In this document: positions 30,141 through 39,258 of the stretch, piece after piece | Position numbering within the stretch: the first letter of the stretch is position 1 | Layout: each line of letters starts with the position of its first letter | DNA from: a virus | Virus record (IMG/VR): IMGVR_UViG_3300037805_000804 | Coordinates: 1-39,295 of that record | Strand: one strand, 5' to 3' | DNA length: 39,295 nucleotides | The notes under the pieces: model-generated | Seen by the model: only the letters and a program-made list of their open reading frames with translations | Database searches by the model: none | What the model was told of the DNA's origin: nothing | Made by a program: the position numbers and the translations under genes

Positions 30141-30854
30141 TTAAAATAAGTCGCCGTCAATATTTTCTTCTGGATATTCTAGGTGTATAGGAGAGTTATC
30201 TCTTTCTGATAATTCTTTCATAGCCTGCTCTCTTTGTCTTATGTATTCTCATTTTTCCATATTTGATTCTTGTTGTTTACCTATAGATTTATACATATAT
30301 GGTAAAACACCTTGAATTAATACATCTCTATAATCTTCTGGAATAATAATAAGATTTTCTGAAGTTTGTTCAGTCCAATCAGCAATTTTTTTGGCTCATC
30401 TGATTTTTAATCATTTTGTTATTACTTTATCTGGAGGTGGTGCTATAAAGAAATTATTGGCAGAAAGGCAGAAAATAGGTTGGTCTTTTGGTTGATTAAC
30501 AGCATAATATTCCCATTCTTCTGGCAGATTTTCTCTAGTAACAGGTTTTGCTTTTACATACACTAGTTCTCAATTATCGTAAGTTTTTCCGTCATAACAT
30601 ACACTTATTTCAGATACTTTTTTAAGACCTGCAGTAGTAGCTGCTATTTCTGGTATTTCATACGCATAAGTTCAATTAATTGTATTAGCGTGAAATTTTC
30701 CCTCATTAAATTTTTCTCTCATATAAGAGACCATATAAGACCAAAAATTGTTTTTAACTATATTTAGGTATTTTAAGACATTTTCTCTATCTATTTGTTC
30801 CTCATTTGTGTGGGTTTGGTCATAAGCCAAATCAATCATATTATTTACATTCAT
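30141..30854 (-). CDS. Putative head-tail adaptor (237 aa)
   Basis: The pattern ITKGLKIRGAKKIADW, then LIIIPEDYRDVLIQGVLPYM and a helical C-terminus, is typical of phage head-completion/adaptor proteins that dock under the portal. It follows the capsid gene after a terminator-like hairpin. An ATG at 30884 is in frame, but the 10 residues it would add overlap the hairpin, so the ATG at 30854 is preferred. Confidence 0.65.
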
Positions 30855-30873
30855 AATTTTTTGTTTAATAAAT

Positions 30874-30914
30874 AAAAAAAACATAAACTATATGTAATAG
30901 TTTATGCTTTTTTA
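30874..30914. terminator. Terminator-like hairpin after capsid gene
   Basis: CATAAACTA and TAGTTTATG form a 9-bp stem flanked by A7 and T6 runs. It lies between the capsid and adaptor genes and may lower expression of downstream genes relative to the capsid. Confidence 0.75.
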
Positions 30915-30936
30915 AAAAATAATCAAGGGATTAAAA

Positions 30937-32100
30937 TTATTCAGCATCTTGTGCTATAATTTGAAGTCTATACATTTTTTCAGCACCTTCAGTGAAGGTT
31001 TTCAATCAGTATCTTCACCAAGTCATGTAGCGAGTGGCAAGTTGTTTTTGAACATCTTGAACTTTTAGATTAACTTCTTTTTGTAGACCTAAATCTATAG
31101 AACCATTTTCCATTAATGCATTATTGATTATAACAGCACCACATTTATTAGCAGCGTTATCAAAATTAGAAGCAATAACTTTGTAACCTCTTTTAGAGGT
31201 AATTTCTAAGCTATTTCCTGTATCGTCATTAGCGATGATACCTTCTAATTTAGTTCTGTTTAGAGAAGTAACTTCTTTATAAGTAGTTCCAGCTCCAGAT
31301 AATCCCATAATTGCACTTCTTAAGTTAGCTCTAGTTGCAGCAACTGAAGCTCCTTTAAGAACATCTCAAGCGTTAGCTAAAGCAGCAACTATTTTGAAAG
31401 TTACACCATTAACTGTTAATGTGTCATTAGCAGTAGTAACAGCGTTTAAAGCAACTTCACAATATGCAGTTAAGTTTGTAGAAACATATAATCTCATATT
31501 TTGGAAAGAACCTTTATAACCTCTTTTAAATGTTTCATCAGAAACTTTAAAAGTATTACCGATAGCAGATTCTCCAATATCTGATAATTGGAATGGGTCT
31601 ACAGTTAGTGAAATATTAGCGTCATCAACACCTTCGTTGATTAATGAAGCGTAAGCTCTACCATAAGTATTAACAACATTTTTAGTAGCCCCTTCTGGAA
31701 TTAATTTAACAGCAGCAGCATTAGTGCTTCCTGCATTTAAAACTTCATTAAAGAAATTACCTTCTATATCTTGTTTAATTCTATATGCAGCTTTTGGAGC
31801 TTCTAAAGAAACAACATCGTAACCATTTTCTAATCCGTCAACTTCATCATATACAAAAGATATAATTGGAGTTTTATTGATTACTAATTCTTCATCTGCA
31901 TAGTTGATACCTTGGTCTTCAACATCTGTATATTTTTCATAAGAATCAACATTCATATATTGACCTCTTGGGTTTTTTAGTGAATTACCACCACTAATTC
32001 TTCTAACATTAGCTAAGTCCATAGCTATTAATCTTTCCTCTAGTAAAGATTGTACAGTTTTAGTATATAACTGTTTTATAAGTGCAGATACATTGTTCAT
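30937..32100 (-). CDS. Major capsid protein candidate (387 aa)
   Basis: Placed after portal and acidic scaffold genes and of usual capsid length. The N-terminus is helical (NNVSALIKQLYTKTVQSLLE), followed by mixed beta regions and an Ala-rich C-terminal part, compatible with the HK97 fold (P22-coat-like). The first 244 codons have sixteen Gly codons, all GGN; only three TGA occur in the whole gene. Its neighbours use TGA freely, so this gene appears tuned for high expression. No family motif was checked beyond context. Confidence 0.7.
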
Positions 32101-32145
32101 TTTTAGTATAAATTATTGTATAAAAATTTTATACAACTCAGAATC

Positions 32146-32730
32146 CTATTTTTTAATCATTCATTTAGCTCTAGCGTATTTCAAGAAATCAGCTCAAGAT
32201 AACTTAGTAGCTTCTTCCTCTGTTAAGTCTGTTATTTTTTTTCTAGCTTTAGTATTACTACTTTTACTAGAAAAATCTTTAGAACTTTTAGATTCTGTAG
32301 GTTTCTTTGCTTTAACTAAAGTAAGTAAATCATCTAAAGATAAATTGGGATATTTTTCAGATTCAGATTTCATTTCTTTTTTAAATTCAATTGCGTCTGG
32401 ATTTTCCAAAAAGAAAAATTTTAACTCATTATCATCTATTCCAGAATCATCATCTTCATCGTCGTCATCGTCCTCATCTCAATCGTCATCTGATTCTTCA
32501 AGTTTTTTTAATTTTGCTTTAAGTTCATCATTTTCAGATTTTAGAGTTTTATTGGCTTTTGACATTTTTTTCCAATTACTTTTTTTACTTATTTTTTTAG
32601 TAGAGGTTGTATTATCCTCACTATCATCTTCAGACTCATCGTCAGAGGTTGTAGTATCCTCACTAGAATCATCGATATAATCGTCGGCTGTGTCGTCAAC
32701 TATATCAAATTCTAATTCTTCATTAGGCAT
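32146..32730 (-). CDS. Acidic scaffold-like protein (194 aa)
   Basis: Long Asp/Glu/Ser runs (DDSSEDTTTSDDESEDDSED and a later D-rich tract), a short coiled coil (TLKSENDELKAKLKKL) and a basic C-terminus ending KGMIKK. This composition and the location directly before the capsid gene are typical of scaffolding proteins that bind the capsid through a basic tail. The Ser-rich frame on the opposite strand is a shadow. Confidence 0.7.
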
Positions 32731-32764
32731 ATTGCTAATTATTAGTTTATAAGGCTCTTTGGAG

Positions 32765-32922
32765 CTTAGAGTATTAAAACCCTAATTGTTACAATTTTGT
32801 AACAGTCGAGTGTTACAAAATTGTAATTTATTAGCTTTTTAATCTTAGAGTATTAAAACCCTAATTGTTACAATTTTGTAACAGTCGAGTGTTACAAAAT
32901 TGTAATTTATTAGCTTTTTAAT
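32765..32922. repeat. Perfect 79-bp tandem repeat of nested palindromes
   Basis: Two units of 79 bp (32765-32843 and 32844-32922) appear identical. Each contains TTACAATTTTGTAACA, a 6-base loop, and TGTTACAAAATTGTAA, a perfect 16-bp stem. Each arm also contains the self-complementary GTTACAATTTTGTAAC type sequence, so there are four palindromes in total. It lies between two head genes and reaches the stop codon of the upstream one. Confidence 0.9.
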
Positions 32923-33370
32923 CGTATACTGCTTCTTTATTTTCTTCTTCGTCTTCTTTTTCTGCGTCTATCATATAGTCAATTAATCAGTCAAACCATA
33001 TATAATCTTGAACTCTACCTCTTGTAAGGTCAAGTGCATTATATAATGGGCTTGAATTAGCTATACCATATTGGTCTTTCATTCCTCTTGTACAGTACTT
33101 TCTTATTCACTCAATATCTTTATCTATGTCTTCTATCATATATCAAACTCATTTATAGTCAAGTTTTTGTAATTCTTCTAACATAGTTATAAGGAATTCC
33201 ATTTTCTGATAATTCATATCGTGTATAGATACACATTGAGTATTATCTACATTTGGAAACGATTGCATAATCTCTACTTCCAATGCTTCTTGTTTATTTT
33301 TATTCTTTTCTAGTATTTCTTTATACTCTTTAGATTCTTTTAATATAGTCAATTCATTAATTTTACTCAT
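32918..33370 (-). CDS. Hypothetical head-region protein (150 aa)
   Basis: ATG to TAA; one long frame once the TGA at 33149-33151 is read as Gly. The N-terminus is a charged coiled coil and the C-terminus is acidic. It lies between portal and scaffold genes, so a head assembly or decoration role is possible. Its stop lies at the edge of the 79-bp tandem repeat. Not recognised. Confidence 0.65.
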
Positions 33371-33404
33371 TTTGTATTAGTTAAGGTATATAAAATTGTA
33401 ATTA

Positions 33405-35303
33405 TTAAGCACCACTTAACATATTAGCACTTTCTTGCATTTGTCAAGACATTCCTTGTGCAGTAACATTATTTACAACACTTTCAGAAACTTCTGTCAT
33501 CTGTGCTTCTTGTCATCATTGAGCCTTTACTAAATCAAGTAAAGAGTTTCTATAAATCTCAACTTTAAGTGATTGAGGAGCAGCTTTTATTGCTATTAGG
33601 TGCGTTAATGGGTCAAGGTCTGACTCTATTTTAGGTTGTATGTCTTGTATAAGTAATGCTACATTTTCTTGTGCTATAATTTCTTGTGGAGTCATTGGAA
33701 CTTCTATCTCAACTTGTGGCTCTGGTATTCCAGAAGATATTAGAAATCTTCTAGCTGAATAATTTTGTGCAGCAACAGGTCTTTGTATAGTTTGTAGAAG
33801 TGGCATTGTGTTTGCATAGGCAACTCTCTCTTTATCTCTCCTTTTATCTAATTCAGCAACAGTAATTACTTGAATTCTTACATTTTTTTCTGATAAGAAG
33901 TCATTTTTCTTTAATTCTCTAGGATAAATTCAAAAACCAGTATTGAAATTAACAATTTTTCTATCTCAATCAGCAAATCTTTCTTTATAACATCTAAACC
34001 ATAGTTGAATAAGTTTCTTTTCTCCCCAAGATTCAATTTTTGCTGCTAAAGCTAAGTTAATATCAGTATTATCTTGTTGTAAAGCATTAGTTGTAGCTGC
34101 TTCCCTTCTTTGTGGAGTAGAACCTTGAGTAAGTTTCCCAATAGAAGTAGAGCCTTCGGTTTGTTGGTCAAGTGAATCATCTATAAGATAAGAATTGTCT
34201 GCTCTGAAATCTCTTTGAATTGGTGCTACAGCATTTTGTAATGACTCTCATTCAAGAGGATTTGTAGCAACTAACTTATTAAATCAGAAATTAAGGTCAG
34301 CTTTATTTTTTATTAGTCTAGTATTATACATATACATAGGATAAAGTTCAGCTTTAGATTTTTTAAGTCTTAATGTAGCCATTTCTGCTTTAACTCTTTG
34401 TACATCTCATACATAAGTACCAATTCTGCTACCAAATGGATTATTTCTTCTTGGTTTCCAGTAAGTAAATGCAAATGGGAATTTAACATCTGATATTTCT
34501 TCTCATTTTAATGATTTTAATTCTACTATGTCTAAAAGTATAGAATTAGCATTACCTGTTTCACATTTTACTTTCATTGTATCTTTTGGTCATACCAAAG
34601 TAGTAAAGTGTGTATAAATAATGTGAACACTATTGTTAGTTGTTGTGTTACTGTCGGGAATAAGTCCTGCGTCTAATTGATTGTCTTTTTTAACATTTGT
34701 TGTAGAAAGACTACCTATTAATTCATCAACTATTTCTTCACTATATTCTTCTAGTAAATCAGCTTTATATTTATCTCTTTCAAATCAAGTAAACCCATAA
34801 TCATCATTTACATAATCTCAATCTGGGTCTGGTATCCATTTTTGAGGATTAATATTCTCAAAAGTTGGAGATTTAGTGAATCAATCCCAACCTGTTTTAG
34901 CTACAATACCAACTCAAAACAAAAATTTATCCCAATCTCTTTGATATTTTAAAATTTCTATATCTTGTTCATTAAAATCTTCTTCATAAGTAGCATTTAA
35001 GTTTTTTACAACATAATCTCTACCTATTTTTGTAGAAATAAACTTAGATTGTGGTCTATCAATGTAACTTCTAGCCATTAAAGCACAATGAATATTAAAT
35101 AAAGTAGTATCTCATACTCTATCATCTTTTTCTCATTTCTTAACAGCTTTCTTTTGGTTATTGTAAAGTTTCAGTTCTTTTTTGAATTCTTCTCTAATCC
35201 CTTTAACTAAAGTTTCTCATCTTGAGTACTCCTCGTTAATTTGAGATAAGATTTCGTCTTCGCTAAGCCCTGTAACCTTAATAATATTAGCTAATTCGCT
35301 CAT
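33405..35303 (-). CDS. Portal protein candidate (632 aa)
   Basis: Follows large terminase; the length is typical of portals from short-tailed phages. Features include an N-terminal helical region, WKPRRNNPFGSRIGTYVGDV and QREAATTNALQQDN-like segments resembling portal stem and clip regions, and a Gln/Ala-rich C-terminal helix. It would form the dodecameric ring through which DNA enters and leaves. TGA codons are spread through the gene but are sparse in the last third. The assignment rests mostly on gene order. Confidence 0.75.
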
Positions 35304-35342
35304 AAATTAATTATATTAAAAAGTATATGTGTAAAATTATAT

Positions 35343-35360
35343 ACCTAATAGGAAAAAAGT
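35343..35360 (-). promoter_or_regulatory. CTATTAGG motif copy upstream of portal
   Basis: Minus strand reads ACTTTTTTCCTATTAGGT, 40 bases before the portal ATG, in the short terminase-portal gap. Same motif as at 335, 1451, 14505, 19184 and 38007. Confidence 0.5.
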
Positions 35361-35367
35361 AAAGGTG

Positions 35368-36963
35368 TTAATCATATATATCTAATAAATCATCTTGTTC
35401 GTTATTTTCTTCGCTATCTGGATTCCAAGTGTCGTCTGGAGACTCAAGAAATTTAAGTAAATTCTCATCATCAATCTCTGCTTGGCTTTTATCTGGAGCT
35501 AATTCCTTGTCAACAATTCATTCTGAATGTGCTTTTATGAAATAATACATTCTAAAACTCATTGCATCAGCATAATCGGGACTTCTACCAAGAGCAGCTT
35601 TCATATCTTTCTTTGATTCTAGTTGAATTTTCCCGTCAGTATCTAAATCTTTTTGTTTTATAAACAATAATTCTTCTTTTAATTGTTCTTTGTAAGGACA
35701 ATTTGGATAAATAGAGATTTTAGGTAGATATCTTTGTAAATAAAAGAAAGATTGTACCTTTAAATTCTGATAATTCCTTTTTTTGTAGTGTAGAATTTTA
35801 GATTCATAAGGATTTATTGCTGATTGATTACCAATAAATCATTTACAACCTAATAAATCAACAAGTCAACCACCAACTCAAACCTCATCAACTATTACAT
35901 TAGAAATAGGAATATAGTACTTGTCAATAATAGGTTGAATAATTTGTGCTTGAGTTGTAAGTGTCGCTTTTTTAATGATTTGTATATCTGTAATATGACA
36001 ATTTTCCCATAAAGTGATGATTGTAATATCTTTTCATTGTCTAGCAGCGTCAACTGTTAAGTAAAAAGTTCAATCAGTTGGAGTTTTTTCTCTTTGGAAA
36101 AATTCATCTACAGTATCTATAGTAAATAAATATGCTTGGTCATCTGTATAGTGAAAATTACCGTAAAGTAGTCTTTGTTTTGATACTTCATCTAAGTTTT
36201 TTAGGTTTTCTATATATGCTTCTGGTAAAAAAGGATTAGAGGTAGGTAATGATTGGACGAATGCCCTATGTGGAGGTAAATCCTTTTTTTCCCGTAATTT
36301 ATAAAAATCTGTATATATAAAGTTCCTTCAAGGATTACAAGTCATAAGCATTTTTGGTATTTTTTGTACCCATTGAACTACTTGATGTTCTCATAATTTA
36401 GGAATTTCATTTATTACTCATTTTTTATTTTTTTTAATCCATTCTTCACATTCTTCTTTTGATTTAGAATAAAAATATTGTTTTCCTGTAAGATTTCTAA
36501 GACGAGAAGATAGTATTTGTTTTGCTTTATCAGAAATTTCTTGAGCTTCATCTATAAAAGCTCAAGTATATTCCGAACTTCAAAGTCTATCAAACTCTGG
36601 GTCTGAAGGATTTTCAGCCAAATCAATTAAAACAACTCTACATCAATTCTTGAATGTAAGTTGTGATTTTATATCATCGTATTTGTATGAATCTTCTGAA
36701 AATCATACATCTTTTAGTATTTGTTTAAATGTAATAAGTGTAGATAGTTTTATTTTTTTTAATTCTGACCTACCTATTGCCCGAGTGCTTCAAGGTTTTG
36801 TTGCTATTTCTGTAGCTAGCCACAAAGAACCAAGAACAGATTTTCATCATCAAGCACCTCAACCATATCAAACTTCTCTCGTTATATCGTCTTGGATATA
36901 ATTCCAAGCCGTTTCTTGTTGAGAAAAAAGTCTAATAGGTGGTAATCAGTTATTATTAGTCAT
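35368..36963 (-). CDS. Large terminase subunit (531 aa)
   Basis: DNA packaging motor. Walker A is GAGGGKS at residues 36-42 inside GYGGGAGGGKSVLGSLW, with glycines encoded by a mix of TGA and GGT. Walker B is AFIDEAQ with D138 and E139. A RNase H-like nuclease domain starts with LTVDAA around residues 303-308 and continues with VIVDEVGVGGG. The full length is typical. The upstream gene is an HNH homing endonuclease, common next to terminases. Confidence 0.92.
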
Positions 36964-36976
36964 TTAAAATTAGTTA

Positions 36977-37540
36977 TTAATTATATTTAAAAATAAATCA
37001 TCAAGTTTTCTTGAGTTTTCATCTACAGACTTTAGATATTGTAGAATTATCTATTCATAATTCTCTAGTTATGTCAATTATAGAATCCCAAGTTTTTATA
37101 TATTCTCAATTTAATGTAAATTGTTTTACTTTTACACTATTATGTAATTCTCATCATCTTTTTCATAAGCTAGGATTATTAGTTTCCCATACAGTTCTGT
37201 ATCATAATTCTTTTCTTCTATGTTGCATATTTTCACTTCTTGTTACCCATTCAAGATTATCTATATGATTATTTTCTTTATTTCAATCTTTATGATTGAC
37301 TTCTTCTTTGTTTTCGTGGTTATTTATAAAGTGTAGAGCTACTAATCTGTGTATATAAATACTATGTTGCTTGTTATCTTTTTGCATTCTTGCAACTAAA
37401 TAACCTCAATTAGCTGTTCAAGGAATTAAAATTTTATGATTTCAATTCCCCCACCTTCATCATTTTATACTTTTAAATAATCAAGTATTACTGATTTGGT
37501 ATAATCACTCAAATCATTCTATGTCTTTCCAAGTTTCCAT
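36977..37540 (-). CDS. HNH homing endonuclease with NUMOD1 (187 aa)
   Basis: An N-terminal NUMOD4-like stretch (WKDIEGFEGLYQISNTG) is followed by the HNH core VNHKDGNKENN, a NLEWVTRSEN segment, and a C-terminal NUMOD1 module ending STISKVCRGKLKKTGGF then IFKY. All key glycines of these motifs are TGA, so the gene is fully adapted to code 25. It sits between the small and large terminase genes as a free-standing mobile endonuclease. Confidence 0.92.
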
Positions 37541-37595
37541 ATTATAAAATTATATACTATTATCTGTAGTATATCTGTAAATAGAAATAAGTCAA

Positions 37596-37985
37596 CTAGT
37601 TATTAATTATTTGTATCTGAATTGTAGAAGGAATTAACTCTTGTTCCATATCTTCATTCTTAGTTACAGCCCTTATTTCCTTAAAACTCTGTTCCTTTAT
37701 AGCCAACAAGTCTTTTGTATCAAGAAATCAGTTATCTAATTTATTATGAAGTTGCTCTGTAGCTTTCTCGTGAAGTGAAAAATCCTCTGTAACTGTCTTA
37801 TTCTCAAATTGCGTTAATTCCTCATCACTAAACCATATTCAGTCATCATCAGCTAATCATTTATCAATTTCTTGTTCATTAGCTTTTTTGTAAGGAATAG
37901 GAGTAATTCATTTCTGAATCAATTCTTCAGCAAATTTTGTTTCTTGTTCATAATACTCTTTTCAAGTAAGTCATCTTGTTTTCAT
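37596..37985 (-). CDS. Small terminase subunit candidate (129 aa)
   Basis: First gene of the late operon, before the large terminase (with the HNH gene between). It is acidic and helical; the central part (TEQLHNKLDNGFLDTKDLLA) resembles the oligomerisation helices of small terminases. No clear HTH is seen, so the call depends on position. ATG to TAG with three or four TGA codons. Confidence 0.5.
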
Positions 37986-38006
37986 AATGTGGGGGTGTTA
38001 AGTAAT

Positions 38007-38025
38007 ACCAAATAGAGAAAGGAGG
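38007..38025 (-). promoter_or_regulatory. CTATTTGG motif copy in late-operon leader
   Basis: Minus strand reads CCTCCTTTCTCTATTTGGT, 22 bases before the first late gene ATG and downstream of the late promoter. CCTCC in the same stretch is complementary to a Shine-Dalgarno sequence. Confidence 0.55.
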
Positions 38026-38156
38026 CTGGTGGGGGTGGTGGGGTTTTTATGGTTAGTATGATAATGTATTAATTTGTATTGTCAAGTTATAAGTTTGGTG
38101 GGGGGAAGAAAAATTGTTGGAGGAGGAATTATGGAGGGGGAATTTTTGGAGGGGGA
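38017..38156. other. G-rich tract cluster (plus strand)
   Basis: Runs of G such as GGTGGGGGTGGTGGGG, GGTGGGGGG, GGAGGAGG and two GGAGGGGG stand out in an otherwise AT-rich genome. They offer G-quadruplex potential on the plus strand and several perfect Shine-Dalgarno-like sequences. They overlap the late promoter region. Confidence 0.7.
38058..38085 (-). promoter_or_regulatory. Late operon promoter
   Basis: On the minus strand a consensus TTGACA (38085-38080) is followed after 16 bases by TATCAT (38063-38058). It points at the late operon start at 37985. Confidence 0.65.
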
Positions 38157-38279
38157 ATTATTAATTGTAAAAGTCTAGTAATTGAAAATGGAGAAAAAAT
38201 AATTAATGGTACAGTTACAGTTACTGATGAAAATCCATTTGAAGGGGGGTGTGTGGGTCTGTCAATTTTTCATTTTTAA
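38079..38279 (+). CDS. Doubtful Gly-rich small ORF (66 aa)
   Basis: An open frame with only a TTG start available, ending in TAA. It reads as Gly-rich blocks then KSLVIENGEKIINGTVTVT, which looks protein-like. All its glycines are GGN, unlike most genes here. It overlaps the late promoter and lacks a good ribosome site. It may be a remnant, a recent import, or only an effect of the G-rich tract. Confidence 0.3.
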   Translation: MSSYKFGGGKKNCWRRNYGGGIFGGGIINCKSLVIENGEKIINGTVTVTDENPFEGGCVGLSIFHF

Positions 38280-38660
38280 GAGACTACCTTTATTTTTTTT
38301 TGTCTACAATTAAAAGTTATATATTATTTATACACAATTAATAATTAATTTTTAATAATGCTAAAAAAACAAGTAGAAAAAGAGAGCATAAAAGATTATT
38401 GAAAAATTATTTGTTTATATCTATATATATCAATGTAAATGTAAACTTTTTTTTATTATTGTAAACTTTTTGCTTTATATATATAACATATACTAGCCTA
38501 TTTTATACTATTATTTTTTTAAAAGTTAATATAGTTAATATAGTTAACAAAATTACACAAGTAAAATACCCTTTTTTTTTAAATTTTGTAGCGATTTCAA
38601 AAAGGGTGTATTTTTGTGAACTTTTGCATTTTTTGTTAACCTTTTAAGAATAAAAAAAAC
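38280..38660. other. AT-rich non-coding control region with short repeats, origin candidate
   Basis: No convincing gene (a 26-codon frame at 38358-38438 is doubtful). It holds two TGTAAACTTTTT repeats (about 38438-38472), tandem AGTTAATAT units (about 38524-38548), many TATATA runs and an imperfect stem AATACCCTTTTT with AAAAAGGGT. It lies between divergent promoters, so it is the best candidate for the replication origin; that is inference. Confidence 0.45.
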
Positions 38661-38667
38661 TTTTTAC

Positions 38668-38695
38668 TTGACTTTTAAATTTAATTGTATACAAT
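38668..38695 (+). promoter_or_regulatory. Early rightward promoter
   Basis: TTGACT at 38668-38673, a 16-base spacer, and TACAAT at 38690-38695. It precedes the hairpin leader and the 125-residue early gene and is divergent from the late promoter. Confidence 0.65.
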
Positions 38696-38782
38696 CATAT
38701 ATATTAAAGTATGTTTATATATATTTATATATATCTAAACAATACTAGCTCTTTAAAATAACCCTTATAATTAAAAATTTTT

Positions 38783-38820
38783 AGAACCAGTAAAGCCTTT
38801 ACTGTTTCTATAAAGTTTTT
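38783..38820 (+). repeat. Hairpin leader element, copy 2
   Basis: AGAACCAGTAAAG and CTTTACTGTTTCT pair over 13 positions with one mismatch, followed by ATAAAGTTTTT. Same layout as at 315-368. The downstream leader (ATTTTTAATTTTTAATATAA before the ATG) is also shared with copy 1. Confidence 0.65.
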
Positions 38821-38854
38821 AATAAACTTTATTTTTAATTTTTAATATAACACT

Positions 38855-39232
38855 ATGAGTTACAACACCTTTCAAAATGTTACAACTGAGCAAGTTGACA
38901 ATCTAGAAGACTTACAAAATGATTTTTCACATAGAGAAATATACAAAGAAGATTTTATATATCTCTTAAATTCTATTAAGTGGAACTTGTTTAGTTTATG
39001 ATTTATCAAAATCAATGAACTTAATAAAAAAGAATTTTGATATAACATTAATTCTTTTTTATTAAGTTTTAATACTTGCAAAGTATTTGTAGCCCTGGAC
39101 TTTTTAGACACTTTCACACTAGTTAAAGTGTCTAAAAAGGACTACAAAACAATAGAGGTTGTAAAATGAGTCTACATTGACCAATTTAACAACACTATAA
39201 CAAGTCTATTAAAAAAAGACTTTTCATATTAA
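38855..39232 (+). CDS. Hypothetical early protein (125 aa)
   Basis: ATG to TAA with three TGA codons. It is mixed alpha/beta and not recognised. It is the first gene after the early promoter and hairpin leader, so probably an immediate-early protein. A perfect 15-bp inverted repeat (39100-39114 with 39125-39139, 10-base loop) lies inside the coding region, and a smaller one at 39071-39087. Confidence 0.75.
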
Positions 39233-39258
39233 TATTATAAAATAATATAAATATTTTT

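Noticed and set aside
32093-32680. Plus-strand Ser-rich ORF of 195 codons
   Set aside because: It is the antisense shadow of the Asp/Glu-rich scaffold gene (GAT/GAA read backwards gives ATC/TTC and Ser-rich frames).
32765-32922. CRISPR array
   Set aside because: Two adjacent identical 79-bp units without spacers; palindromic but not a repeat-spacer structure.
38358-38438. 26-codon ORF in the control region
   Set aside because: Very short, with no family match visible, and located in an AT-rich repeat region; too weak to annotate as a gene.
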